Of a stretch of DNA of 64,000 nt, positions 34,604-43,224 are shown in pieces. Both the position numbers and the translations under genes were made by a program. Origin of the DNA: Deltaproteobacteria bacterium (GTDB lineage Bacteria > Myxococcota_A > UBA796 > UBA2385); NCBI GenBank assembly GCA_018401435.1, contig JAGYJW010000007.1, forward strand, positions 62,001 to 126,000. Reading direction: 5' to 3'. Under the pieces are notes generated by a model that saw only the letters and a list, made by a program, of their open reading frames with translations, was not told the origin of the DNA and did no database searches. Each line of letters starts with the position of its first letter. Positions within the stretch are counted from its first letter, which is position 1.

Positions 34604-35043
34604 CCCCCCGCTCCAAAGCGCAGGATGGCGGCGCGCAAGGGACCGTCGATGGGCTGGCTCTTGAGGTGTTCGGGGCTGCCGGGCAGGGTGCCCATCTGCA
34701 CGACGCGGCTGTGGCCGCTGGCCCGCAGATCGCCGTCCGGGCCCACCACCCGGTAGTCCAGGCGCAGGCTGCTGCGCCCCAGCGCCCCCACCTGCAGCTC
34801 GACGGTGACCCGCTCGCCAAAGGCGCAGGGCCGCTGGTAGTCGCACTCGGCATGCACGGCGGGAAAGCCGCGTGTCTTCAACAACTCGGCATAGGGCAGG
34901 CCCAGGGCCTCATCGAACCAGCTCTCCATGGCCTGGTGAAACCAGTCGAAGTATCGGGGGAAGTAGGCGATGCCGACGGGGTCGCAGGCGCCGAAGCGCA
35001 CGTCGATGGGGTGACGGTGCAGGCCCGGCGTGGGGGTGGTCAT
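34594..35043 (-). CDS. 4-hydroxybenzoyl-CoA thioesterase-like (hotdog) acyl-CoA thioesterase
   Basis: A 149-residue hotdog thioesterase. Seen: DVRFGACDPVGIAYFPRYFDW with the Asp expected in 4HBT-class enzymes, the helix FHQAMESWFDEALGL, then CDYQRPCAFGERVTVELQV and SLRLDYRVVG. It hydrolyses an acyl- or aroyl-CoA, identity unknown. Its ATG overlaps the helicase stop by four bases (ATGA), so it is the last gene of the GNAT-helicase-thioesterase unit. Its 3' end overlaps the convergent aldehyde dehydrogenase by 10 bp. Confidence 0.85.
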   Translation of the reverse strand: MTTPTPGLHRHPIDVRFGACDPVGIAYFPRYFDWFHQAMESWFDEALGLPYAELLKTRGFPAVHAECDYQRPCAFGERVTVELQVGALGRSSLRLDYRVVGPDGDLRASGHSRVVQMGTLPGSPEHLKSQPIDGPLRAAILRFGAGGQS

Positions 35044-37481
35044 GGGGCGTCCTCATCCAGGATGCACAGCTCGCGCAGATCTTCGAGGAAGGAGCTGGGG
35101 CGCTGCGCCCGGTTGCTGCGGTCGCGGCCCGCCCAGGACAGGTCCAAGGCGCGGCGGGCGCGGGTGATGGCGACATAGAGCACGCGGCGCTCTTCATCGA
35201 GCTTGGCGGTGCTTCCGTCTTGGGTTGCGAACCAAGAGGGCAGGCCCCCCTCGGTGAGGCCGGGCACCCAGACGGCATCGAATTCCAGCCCTTTGGATTG
35301 GTGCATGGTGAGCACCCGGACCCCTGCGGCCTCGTCCAGCTGGTCCACATCGCGGACCAGGGCGGCGCGGTCCAGGGCCCGGGACAAGGCCGCGGCGGCG
35401 GGCAGATCGGGGTCGTCCAGCTGGGTCATGCGGGCCACCAGCTCGGCGAGGTTGTCCAGGCGCCAGGGCTCCTTGGGGTATTTGTGCTTCAAGGCCTCTT
35501 CGGTGATGCGGGCGATGAGCTGGGCGGGCCGCAGGTCCTCGGCGGCCCAGCGGTCCAGGGTCTGGCGCAGGCGGGCGAAGAGGGGGGCCTCGCGCAGCAC
35601 CAGGGCCCGGCGCTCGGCCGCATGCCGGGCGGCGAGGGGGGCCAGGCGGGCGGCCAACGAGGCGGTGGCCAACACATCGTCCAGGGCCCGGTGGGTGGGT
35701 TGAAAGGGGATCTGGAGGTGGGAGACCAGGTGTTCGAGGGTGTAGCGTTCGGTGCGGATCAGCCGTCTCGCCACATCCAGGCTGTCCCAGGCCACGGAGA
35801 GGTGCAGGGCCACGCCGTGCTTGCGGCCGGCGGCCTCCAACATGGCCACGTCAAAGCGCACATTGTGACCGGCGATGGGCGTCTGGCCGATGAAGCGCTT
35901 GAGTTCACCCAGCACGTCGGCGGGGTGGCGGCCCTCCACATCCAGGCGCTCCTGGCTGATGCCGTGTACGGCCTCGCTGTCGCCCAGGGGCAACGTATTC
36001 TTGAGCAGGGCGGCCATGCGGTCATGGCTTGCAGCAGAGATGCGTCCGCCGCGCAGGCGCTGGGCGGCGACCTCGATCACCTCGTCCCGGCCGGCCTGGA
36101 TGCCGGTGGTCTCGGTGTCCAGCACCACCACGTCGGGGGTGCCCAGGCCCCACAGGGGGTCGCCTTCGTCCACGGCGCGTTGGTTCAAGAGGTCGGCGAG
36201 GCGCAGCCCGCAGGTCGCGGCCTCGTCCAGGATGCGCCGCACGGTGCGTTCGCCCACGCCGCGCACCAGGCGCCGGGCCACCCGGCGGGCGGCCTGCTCG
36301 TCTCCCCGGTCATAGACCAGGCGGGCCAGGGCCAGGGCGTCCTTGATCTCGGCCCGGCGGTAGAAGCGGAACTGTTCGACGGTGGTGGCGGGCACGCCCT
36401 GGTCCGCGAAAGCCTGCCCCACATCGCCCACCTGCTGGTTGGTGCGCACCAGCACGGCGAGCTGTCGCGCGTCGGCCCCGGCGGCCAGGCGCGCCCCCAT
36501 GGCACGGGCGATGGCGGCGTGCTCTTCGGCCTCTGTGGCGTAGGCGTGCAGAGTCGGGCGCTCCCCCTGGTCCGCACCTTCGGGAGCCAACACATGGCTC
36601 ACCCGATTCGACAGGCCATCGGCGAGGCGATCCGCGACGTCCAGAAGGGCGCGGGTGGCCCGGAAGTTTGCGGTCAGCTCCAGCTTGTGTACCGGCCCGA
36701 AGTCGCGGTCCAGGCGGGCGAGCAGCGTCTGGGGGGCCGAGCCCCGCCAGCCATAGATGGTCTGGTCGAGATCCCCCACCAGGCAGAAGCTGCGCGCGTT
36801 GGCGGCCAGCACGCTCAGCACCTCGTATTCGGAGAGGTGGGTGTCTTGCACCTCGTCCACCAGCACCGAAGAGAAGCGGTCGCCCCATAGGGCCCGGCAG
36901 TCGGCGTCCCGCAGCAGCAGGGCGCGGGTGAGGAGCACCAGGCCGGCAAAGTCCACGGCCCCGCGCTCGCCCAGGGCCTCGACGTAGATGCGGGCGTCGC
37001 CTCGCGGGGAGAAGGCGCCGGTGGCCCACAGCTCGACCGAGGCCTCGCCCAGGGGCACCGCGGAGGCGTCGGCGTGGATGGCATAGAGGGCCTTGCGGGG
37101 CTGCTCCATGCCCAGCTCGCGCATCAGCTCCTCGGCGTCGTCTTCGTCCAGGATGCGGAAGTCGGTGGGCAGGCCCGCGCGCTCGGCGTGTTGGCGCAGA
37201 ATGCGGTTGCAGAGGGAGTGGAAGGTGCTCAGCGTCACCTGGCTGGCCACCCGCGCGCCCACGGCCTTGGCCAGGGCCTCGCGCATGTGGTCGGCCGCCC
37301 GGTTGGTGAAGGTCAAGGCCAGCAGCTCGTGGGGCTTGACGCCGTCTTGCAGGGCGCGGGCCACCCGATGCGACAGCGTGGTGGTCTTGCCCGACCCGAC
37401 GGCGGCCAGCACCAGCAGGGTGCCGTGCTGGGCCTCGATCACAGCCTGCTGTTCGAGCGTGGGGCAGAAGGGCGCGGTCAT
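35040..37481 (-). CDS. UvrD-like helicase with inserted DEDD exonuclease domain
   Basis: Superfamily 1A DNA helicase of 813 residues, start ATG 37481 with GGAG six bases upstream. Helicase motifs in order: PTLEQQAVI, LAAVGSGKTTT (Walker A), ALTFTNRAADHM, VLVDEVQDTHLSEYE, GDLDQTIYGWRG, LELTANFRAT and, late, VRVLTMHQSKGLEFD and RVLYVAITRA. Between them (about 450-620) sits a DnaQ-like 3'-5' exonuclease: VVVLDTETTGIQAG, GHNVRFDVAMLE and THRALDDVLATASLA, giving the acidic residues and His of the DEDDh type. One polypeptide thus combines unwinding and trimming, probably in DNA repair. Confidence 0.88.
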   Translation of the reverse strand: MTAPFCPTLEQQAVIEAQHGTLLVLAAVGSGKTTTLSHRVARALQDGVKPHELLALTFTNRAADHMREALAKAVGARVASQVTLSTFHSLCNRILRQHAERAGLPTDFRILDEDDAEELMRELGMEQPRKALYAIHADASAVPLGEASVELWATGAFSPRGDARIYVEALGERGAVDFAGLVLLTRALLLRDADCRALWGDRFSSVLVDEVQDTHLSEYEVLSVLAANARSFCLVGDLDQTIYGWRGSAPQTLLARLDRDFGPVHKLELTANFRATRALLDVADRLADGLSNRVSHVLAPEGADQGERPTLHAYATEAEEHAAIARAMGARLAAGADARQLAVLVRTNQQVGDVGQAFADQGVPATTVEQFRFYRRAEIKDALALARLVYDRGDEQAARRVARRLVRGVGERTVRRILDEAATCGLRLADLLNQRAVDEGDPLWGLGTPDVVVLDTETTGIQAGRDEVIEVAAQRLRGGRISAASHDRMAALLKNTLPLGDSEAVHGISQERLDVEGRHPADVLGELKRFIGQTPIAGHNVRFDVAMLEAAGRKHGVALHLSVAWDSLDVARRLIRTERYTLEHLVSHLQIPFQPTHRALDDVLATASLAARLAPLAARHAAERRALVLREAPLFARLRQTLDRWAAEDLRPAQLIARITEEALKHKYPKEPWRLDNLAELVARMTQLDDPDLPAAAALSRALDRAALVRDVDQLDEAAGVRVLTMHQSKGLEFDAVWVPGLTEGGLPSWFATQDGSTAKLDEERRVLYVAITRARRALDLSWAGRDRSNRAQRPSSFLEDLRELCILDEDAP

Positions 37482-37495
37482 TGCGCGCTCCGGCA

Positions 37496-37533
37496 CCGGT
37501 CAAATCGGGGACCATCAGCGGACACTTGACCGG
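37496..37533. repeat. inverted repeat upstream of helicase gene
   Basis: CCGGTCAA (37496-37503) and TTGACCGG (37526-37533) are perfect inverted copies 22 bases apart, just upstream of the helicase start. It could be an operator or the remnant end of a mobile element. Between here and 37712 there is no gene, only further hairpins. Confidence 0.55.
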
Positions 37534-37619
37534 CGACCTGACCCTCAGAGGCGCCGGAGGCGCCCGCCGCTCATCAAGCGGCGCAGGAGGGGGAGGCCGC
37601 ATGTTGCGGCCGATATGGG

Positions 37620-37681
37620 GGAGGACAGCGTCCTCCTCCATCAGAAAAGAAGCGCCGGAGACCGAACGGACAGAATGTCCG
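37620..37681. terminator. two adjacent perfect hairpins after GNAT gene
   Basis: GGAGGAC-AGC-GTCCTCC (37620-37636) and CGGACA-GAA-TGTCCG (37667-37681) are perfect short stems with three-base loops, 30 bases apart. They lie just downstream of the presumed GNAT stop (37713) on the minus strand. They lack a T-run, so termination or mRNA protection is only a guess. Confidence 0.4.
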
Positions 37682-37712
37682 GGCGGTTGAACGGTGCCCG
37701 CGCTCCCGGGGG

Positions 37713-38184
37713 TCATCTGCTCGAAGACGACGTAGTGGTCGCCATTCATGCCCAGTCTGCGGTAGACCTCTTGGGCCCTTGTATTGCGTCGGTCCACATA
37801 GAGGCGCACGCCGCCCACCCGGGCCTCGGCAGCCTGGCGGAGCACCTCGGCGTAGAGGGTCTTGTAGACGCCTTGGCCCCGGGCCGCGGGCCAGACATAG
37901 ACGGATTGGATCCACCACACCACGGCGGCCCGCCAGTCGCTCCATTCGGTGGTGATCATCAGCTGGCCCAGCGTCTGGTCGCCCTGTTCGGCCAGCAGGT
38001 AGAAGGCCCCCAGCTCTCCAGAGAGGGCGGCGGCAACCCCCCGGGTGAGCACGTCGCGATCGAGCTTCAAATCCTCGGTCTCGATGGCCATGGCCGCGTT
38101 GCCATGGACCAGGGTGGGCAGGTCGGGGCCGGCTGCGCGCCGGATGGCGATGCGGCCGGGGAGAGGGGCGGGCGTGGGGGGCAT
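37713..38184 (-). CDS. GNAT family N-acetyltransferase (stop displaced by frame change)
   Basis: A GNAT enzyme of about 157 residues starting at ATG 38184. Seen: AIRRAAGPDLPTLVHGNAAM, LGQLMITTEWSDWR, IQSVYVWPAARGQGVYKTLY with the acetyl-CoA loop RGQG, and YVDRRNTRAQEVYRRLGM ending HYVVFEQM. In the frame as read there is no stop after FEQM: it runs more than 1.3 kb into the helicase gene, which is not credible. A TGA directly after this segment in the next frame (37713-37715) is the likely true end, implying a one-base error just before it. Substrate unknown. Confidence 0.75.
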
Positions 38185-38207
38185 GGGGCTCTCGGTGTGC
38201 GTCTGGG

Positions 38208-39605
38208 GTGAAGCGCGCTATCCCGGGGGCGGCGCTTGGGCAGAGCCTGGGGCCCACTGCACTCCCCCCCCTGAGGTGGCTCTTGGACACCAGCCGCCTG
38301 CGCACCGTGATGGCGCTGAGTTTGCCGATCATTGGGGGCATGGTCAGCCAGAATGTGCTGAATCTTGTCGATACGGCGATGGTGGGCCAGCTGGGAGATA
38401 CGGCCCTGGCGGCGACAGGCATGGGCAGCTTCGCCAACTTCGTGTCGGTGGCCTTCATCACGGGGATGGGCAGCGGCGTGCAGGCCATGGTGGCCCGTCG
38501 CAAGGGCGAGGGGCGGGACAGCGAGGTGGCAGTGCCGCTCAACGGCGGGCTGCTGATGGCCTTGGGCCTCGCCCTGCCCCTCTGCGCGCTGCTCTACCTG
38601 TTGGCCCCCACGCTCTTTCCCCTGCTGGTCGATGATCCCGCGGTGCAGGCCGTCGGGACGGACTACTATCGGCTGCGCCTGATCGGGGTGGCCGCGGTGG
38701 GCATGAACTTCGCCTTCCGGGGCTACTGGAATGGGGTGGGGCTGTCCAAGATGTATCTTGGCACCCTGATCGTGATGCACACGGTCAACATCTTCCTCAA
38801 CTGGGTGCTGATCTTCGGCAAGCTGGGGATGCCTGCGATGGGGGCGCCCGGCGCGGGCCTGGCCACCTCCATCTCGGTGTGGGCGGGGTCGGCGGTCTAC
38901 GTCTTCTTGTGTTGGCGCCATGCGCGGCCCCAGGGCTTTCTGCGCGGCCTGCCCGATCGCGGCACCCTGCTCACCATGCTTCGGCTGGCGGTCCCCGCAG
39001 GCATTCAACAAGAGCTCTTTGCCGCCGGCTACCTGAGCTTCTTCTGGATTGTGGGTCAGGTGGGCACCCGAGAGCTGGCCGCGGCCAATGTGTTGTTGAC
39101 CCTCACCCTGGTTGCGGTGCTTCCGGGCCTTGGCTTTGGTCTGGGGGCCGCCTCGCTGGTGGGACAGGCCCTGGGACGAGGGGACCCGGAGGATGCCCGG
39201 CGTTGGGGCTGGGAGGTGGTGCGCATCGCCGCCGGGGTGATGGGGCTGCTGGGCCTGCCCATGCTCTTTGCCCCCGACGCCATCCTCGGGGTCTTCCTGG
39301 AAGACCCCGACACCCTGGCCCTGGCGGTGCCGGCCCTGCAGATCGTGGGCGGGGCCATCGTCTTCGATGCGGTGGGCATGGTGCTGCTCAACGCCCTGCT
39401 GGGGGCCGGGGCCGCCCGACAGGTGATGGCGGTGGCCGTCGGCGCCCAGTGGCTGGTGGGCCTGCCCCTGGCCTGGCTGGTGGGGCCGGTCCTGGGCTGG
39501 GGACTGACGGCCATCTGGGCATCGCAGGTGGGCTGGCGGGTCCTGCAGGCCGGCGTCTTCGCGCTGCTCTGGCAGCGCGGCGACTGGCAGCGCATCCGGC
39601 TTTGA
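38208..39605 (+). CDS. MATE family multidrug/cation antiporter
   Basis: A 465-residue inner-membrane exporter of the MATE family (NorM/DinF fold), expected twelve helices. Seen: SLPIIGGMVSQNVLNLVDTA, MVGQLGDTALAATGMG with the typical Gly pattern, NFAFRGYWNGVGLSK, GAPGAGLATSIS, then the second half AVPAGIQQELFAAGYLSFF and GFGLGAASLVGQALGRGD. It exports drugs or metabolites using Na+ or H+. I use GTG 38208; an in-frame TTG at 38283 with GAGGTGG upstream is an alternative start that removes a non-helical N-terminus. Confidence 0.9.
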   Translation: MKRAIPGAALGQSLGPTALPPLRWLLDTSRLRTVMALSLPIIGGMVSQNVLNLVDTAMVGQLGDTALAATGMGSFANFVSVAFITGMGSGVQAMVARRKGEGRDSEVAVPLNGGLLMALGLALPLCALLYLLAPTLFPLLVDDPAVQAVGTDYYRLRLIGVAAVGMNFAFRGYWNGVGLSKMYLGTLIVMHTVNIFLNWVLIFGKLGMPAMGAPGAGLATSISVWAGSAVYVFLCWRHARPQGFLRGLPDRGTLLTMLRLAVPAGIQQELFAAGYLSFFWIVGQVGTRELAAANVLLTLTLVAVLPGLGFGLGAASLVGQALGRGDPEDARRWGWEVVRIAAGVMGLLGLPMLFAPDAILGVFLEDPDTLALAVPALQIVGGAIVFDAVGMVLLNALLGAGAARQVMAVAVGAQWLVGLPLAWLVGPVLGWGLTAIWASQVGWRVLQAGVFALLWQRGDWQRIRL

Positions 39606-39724
39606 GCGGGCGCGCCCGGGCCAGCGGCCCCACGGGAGCTTGTTGACGTCTGGTGACGCAACGAGACGCTTGTAGACCGACCCGCGCGGCAGGGGCATTG
39701 AATGGGGCGTTATTCGGGAGGGGT

Positions 39725-39742
39725 CGGGGCGCTTCCGCCCCG
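39725..39742. repeat. GC hairpin with CTTC loop
   Basis: CGGGGCG (39725-39731), loop CTTC, CGCCCCG (39736-39742). It sits in the 202-bp gap between the MATE gene and the HEAT-like lipoprotein, just before the C7 repeats. May terminate or regulate. Confidence 0.5.
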
Positions 39743-39747
39743 GCGCT

Positions 39748-39780
39748 CCCCCCCGTAGTTCCCCCCCGTAGTTCCCCCCC
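39748..39780. repeat. three C7 runs spaced by GTAGTT
   Basis: CCCCCCCGTAGTT occurs twice in tandem and ends with a third run of seven C (39748-39780). It is upstream of the lipoprotein ATG at 39808. The period of 13 bp is not coding in any gene I accept. Runs of this kind are prone to slippage and could give variable spacing in a promoter or leader. Confidence 0.85.
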
Positions 39781-39807
39781 ATTGGCCTCCTGGCGGAGTT
39801 CGGCCCG

Positions 39808-40438
39808 ATGTTTCCGCGACGCCGTCCATGGGCGGGCATCTGCCGCTTGCTTGGCGCCTTGGGCCTGTCGGGCTGCCTGGCGGGGTCGGCGGGCGTCGCC
39901 TCGGGGATCGATACGGCAGCAGGCGGCAGCCGGCCCGCGGTGGCTCCTTCGGCCCGCCTCTCGGCCCTGGGCCGGGACCCCGGCGCGCGGGCCCTGGGCC
40001 GCCCGCGCCTGGCTCTTGCAGCACCCCGACCCGGGCCACGACCTGCTGGTCCAGCACCTGGCCGCGCGGGGGCCGGGCTGGCGGCGGGTGCCCAGAGTGC
40101 TGGCCCGCATGGGGCGCGAAGAGGGCGTTGCAGCGCTGGCTCTGGCCCTGCTTGACCCCGACCCGCTGCTCTCTTGGGAGGCCGGGCGGGCCCTGGGCCA
40201 GCACCCGGCACCGGCGGCGCGTTCGGCCTTGGTGGCCGCCCTCGACCACCCCTCTGGTCCCGTCGTGCGGGCGGCCCTCGCGGGCCTCAGCCAACGCATG
40301 GACCCCGTAGATTGTGCCGCCGTCCTCTCTGCATTGGCCCGTCTGGAGGAGGGCCCGGTGCGCAGCGACGCCTTGCGCCTGGGGGAGGATCTCGCCTGCC
40401 CCCTGGAGTCGGCGCAAGACAGCCTCGCCCTGCGCTGA
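39808..40438 (+). CDS. lipoprotein with HEAT-like repeats (frame change)
   Basis: Start ATG 39808 with GGAG nine bases upstream. The signal peptide ends in LGALGLSGC. The frame then gives RPAVAPSARLSALGRDPGAR before turning into low-complexity shadow. The helical repeat part (AWLLQHPDPGHDLLVQHLA, RVLARMGREEGVAALALALL, SALVAALDHPSGPVVRAALA) continues in the neighbouring frame to 40438. A single frame change near 39990 joins them. The repeats look like HEAT/PBS-lyase-type helical pairs used for protein binding. Function unknown. Confidence 0.6.
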
Positions 40439-40463
40439 CGGCGGCACCCCACCCCGGGGCGCT

Positions 40464-41275
40464 TCAGGTCTTGCGGCCCTGGCGGTCGGAGCGCGCCATC
40501 AAGAAGGCGGTGAATCCTGGCAGATGGCGCCCGATGAATGCGGCGAATTTGCCATGGCCGGTGACGACGACCTCGCGGCGGCGGTGCCACAAGGCGTTGA
40601 CCATGGGGCGAGCGGCGGCATCGGCCGTCCACATCAGGGCGGCGGGCCGCCTGTCGATGCGGCGCTGGCGTCATGGGCGCCCTGGTTGTCGACCTGGGCG
40701 ATCTCGCTGGCGATGAAGCCCGGGTGGATGGTGGTGCAGGACACGCCGCTGCGCCCCAGCTCTGCCGACAGGGTGGAGCCATAGGCGTGAACAGCGGCCT
40801 TGGAGGCCGCATAGGCGCCCGAGCCCGGCACCGGCAGGTATTGCGCCACGCTGCCCACCAGTCCAATGCGCCCGCCAGTCTTCTGCAGCTCGGGAAGCGC
40901 CGCAGCGACCGTGCGCACCACCCCAAAGAGGTTGGTATCGAACTGTCGGATCCAGTCCTCGGTGTCGAGCTTGGCGATGCGCCCGCTCACCGCGAAGCCG
41001 GCATTGGCCACCACCACATCCAGCTGCCCGAAGCGCGCGAGAATCTCGTCCACGGCGGCCTTTGTAGAGCCACCATCGGTGACGTCACAGGCCACTGCGG
41101 CGGCGCGGCCGCCTTGGGCCTCGATCTCGGCCACTGCGGCATCGAGCTTGTCCTTGCGGCGCCCGCTCACGATGACGGTGGCGCCTTCGGCCGCCAGGGC
41201 CTTGGCGATGCCCAGGCCAATGCCGGTGGCACCCCCGGTGATCCAGGCCACCTGGTTGTGGAAGCGTCGGGGCAT
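40464..41275 (-). CDS. SDR family oxidoreductase (frame change)
   Basis: Classical SDR of about 270 residues. Seen: AWITGGATGIGLGIAKALA, VVVANAGFAVSG, IGLVGSVAQYLPVPGSGAYA with SKAA following (Ser and YxxxK active site), and TTIHPGFIASEIAQVDNQG. After GAHDASA (near 40668) the open frame stops early, while the adjacent frame supplies the expected C-terminus (RRPAALMWTADAAARPMV, REVVVTGHGKFAAFIGRHLP) to a TGA at 40464. A one-base error is therefore likely. It follows the dipeptidase gene by 12 bp on the same strand. Substrate unknown. Confidence 0.78.
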
Positions 41276-41287
41276 GGGTCCTCGGGG

Positions 41288-42400
41288 TCAGGAAGCGGAG
41301 GGGGGGCGCAAGGCGGCCCAGGCGCGCAAGAAGTTGCCGCCCAACACCTTGGCGATGCGTTCGGCCGACCAGCCCCGTTGCAGCATCTGCTGCACCAGGC
41401 GGGGGAAGGTGTCGCCGGTGGCGATGTCTTTGGGGGGCACGATCGCGCCGTCATAGTCGCTGCCCACCGAGACGTGGTCGTCGCCGACGATGTTCATGAC
41501 GTGCTCCATGTGTTCGAGCACCATGGTGCCATCCACCGGGCCCCCGGGGCGCTTCAAGAAGGCCTCCGAGAAGATGATGCCCACGGTGCCCTCCGTCTGG
41601 GCGATGGCGCGCAGCTGGTCGTCGTCCAGGTTGCGCCAGTGGGGGCGCACGCCGTCCACGCCGGTGTGGGTGGCGATCAAGGGCAGGGTGCGGTCGTGGG
41701 CCGCGACGGCGTCCCAGAAGGCGTCGGGGTGGATGTGGGCGAGATCGACGAAGATGCGGTGGTGATCGAGCTCTTCAACCAGGGCGTGGCCCTTTCGCGA
41801 CAGGCCCCGATCCAGGCGCAAGCCGCTCTGCGGCGTGGAGGTGGCCCCAAAGACGCTGCTGGTGAGGTGAACCAGGGTGACCCGGGTGACCAGGCCCGGG
41901 GGCAAAGCGGCCAGCCCGCCCGGGGCGGCCTCCAAGGCGTTGCCCCCCTGGATGCTGACCAGCACGGCGTGGGCCCCGCGGGATCGTGCCGCCTTGTATT
42001 CGGTGATGTCCCGCGCGATCTGCAAGGCCCCAGCCGAGTCTTCGACCAGCTGCAGCAGCCGGGCGAGGTTCTTCTGGAAGGTGTGCCAGCGCAGGAGCGG
42101 GGGCCGGAAGGGGTTGGTGGTGATGCTCCACATTGCGCCCGAGACGCCGCCTTCCACCATGCGGGGCAGATCGAGGTGGCCAAAGAAGTAGCGCCCGCCC
42201 AGGGCCTGGTCGTGCCGCACGAGGGGGTCGTAGCCCCACAGGCGGGGCGGGATGAAGAGATCGATGTGCAGATCGATCAGGTCGAGATCGTGGGCGAGGT
42301 CCACCGCGTCGCGGCTGACGCCCAGGCGCAGGGCGATCTGGTCGCGATCGAGTGCCGGAGGGGATTGCGAAGGAGGCTGTGGAACGGTTGCGTCGGACAT
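41288..42400 (-). CDS. membrane dipeptidase (M19 renal dipeptidase family)
   Basis: A 370-residue zinc dipeptidase of the M19 family with a TIM-barrel fold. Seen: LDLIDLHIDLFIPP with the HxD zinc ligands, GGVSGAMWSITTNP, SIQGGNALE where the bridging Glu is usually found (here EGxNxL is QGGNAL), FVDLAHIHPDAFWDAV, LIATHTGVDGVRPHWRN with the second His and GSDYDGAIVPP. Replacement of the bridging Glu by Gln, if the alignment is right, would affect the metal site. No signal peptide, so cytoplasmic. Upstream of the SDR gene by 12 bp. Confidence 0.82.
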   Translation of the reverse strand: MSDATVPQPPSQSPPALDRDQIALRLGVSRDAVDLAHDLDLIDLHIDLFIPPRLWGYDPLVRHDQALGGRYFFGHLDLPRMVEGGVSGAMWSITTNPFRPPLLRWHTFQKNLARLLQLVEDSAGALQIARDITEYKAARSRGAHAVLVSIQGGNALEAAPGGLAALPPGLVTRVTLVHLTSSVFGATSTPQSGLRLDRGLSRKGHALVEELDHHRIFVDLAHIHPDAFWDAVAAHDRTLPLIATHTGVDGVRPHWRNLDDDQLRAIAQTEGTVGIIFSEAFLKRPGGPVDGTMVLEHMEHVMNIVGDDHVSVGSDYDGAIVPPKDIATGDTFPRLVQQMLQRGWSAERIAKVLGGNFLRAWAALRPPSAS

Positions 42401-42486
42401 GCTCCGGCCCTATCGCCTTGCCCCGGCCCCGGCGATCTCCCCGCGGGCCGCTGCGAAGGCCCCAGGTGCGAAGTAGACTGCGCGCC

Positions 42487-43221
42487 ATGGTTGGCCTTCG
42501 TTCCACGCCCGTCCTCCGCCTGCTCCTCCTGCTCTGCGCCCTGGTGTTGGGGGGCCGATCCGGCCCGGCCTCCGCTGGCAGCCTCGCGGTGCTGGACGGC
42601 AACATCCACCGCCTGCTCAACGACGACAGCGGCTGGACCCTGCACCAGGCAGAAGGGTCGAATGGCGTCGCCGTCTATGCCAAGCCGGTGCCCTCTCTGC
42701 AGATGACCGCATTCAAGGGGATCAAGCGGCTGGCCGCCGATGTCGACCCCGCCCACCTCTTTGATCTCATCGTCGATATCGCCGGCCAGAAGCGGTTTTC
42801 GTCTATGTTGGTAGAGTCGCGCGTCCTGGCCAGCCAGCCCGACTCGCTCGCCTATTTCCAGGTGATTCGCCCCCCGTCGCTGGTGCCCGGCTCTCACCGA
42901 TTCTGGATCAACAGCAGCGCGGTCGACCGGGCGGTGGGGGGCGAGCGTGGGCACTTCAAGCGCTCTTGGAGCGTCATGCCCGCCACCACCATGGGCGAGG
43001 TGCGACAAGACATCCTGGGCCGGTATCCCGACGCGGTCGAGGTCGTGATCAGCCATGGGTCCTGGGAGCTGGACCCCCAGCCCGACGGCTCGGTGCTCTA
43101 TATCTACCGGACGGTGAGCCACCCCGGCGGGGGCATTCCCGACGGCCTCGCCCGCATGCTGGCCGGGCGCACCCTGCCGGGCAATATGTTGGATTTTGAG
43201 CGCGCGGCCGCAGGAGACTGA
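42487..43221 (+). CDS. exported START-domain-like protein
   Basis: A 244-residue protein with a signal peptide (LRLLLLLCALVLGGRSGPASAG). The mature part fits a START/SRPBCC lipid-binding fold: DSGWTLHQAEGSNGVAVYAK, KGIKRLAADVDPAHLFDLIVD, FSSMLVESRVLASQPDSLAY and LDPQPDGSVLYIYRTVSHPG. START proteins bind lipids or other hydrophobic ligands; a periplasmic lipid carrier is a reasonable guess. It is followed three bases later by a membrane protein gene with which it is probably cotranscribed. It diverges from the dipeptidase over 86 bp. Confidence 0.75.
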   Translation: MVGLRSTPVLRLLLLLCALVLGGRSGPASAGSLAVLDGNIHRLLNDDSGWTLHQAEGSNGVAVYAKPVPSLQMTAFKGIKRLAADVDPAHLFDLIVDIAGQKRFSSMLVESRVLASQPDSLAYFQVIRPPSLVPGSHRFWINSSAVDRAVGGERGHFKRSWSVMPATTMGEVRQDILGRYPDAVEVVISHGSWELDPQPDGSVLYIYRTVSHPGGGIPDGLARMLAGRTLPGNMLDFERAAAGD

Positions 43222-43224
43222 GCC

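Noticed and set aside
36310..38184. A 624-residue acetyltransferase
   Set aside because: Past residue about 157 it runs through a hairpin-rich gap and then in the wrong frame through the helicase gene.
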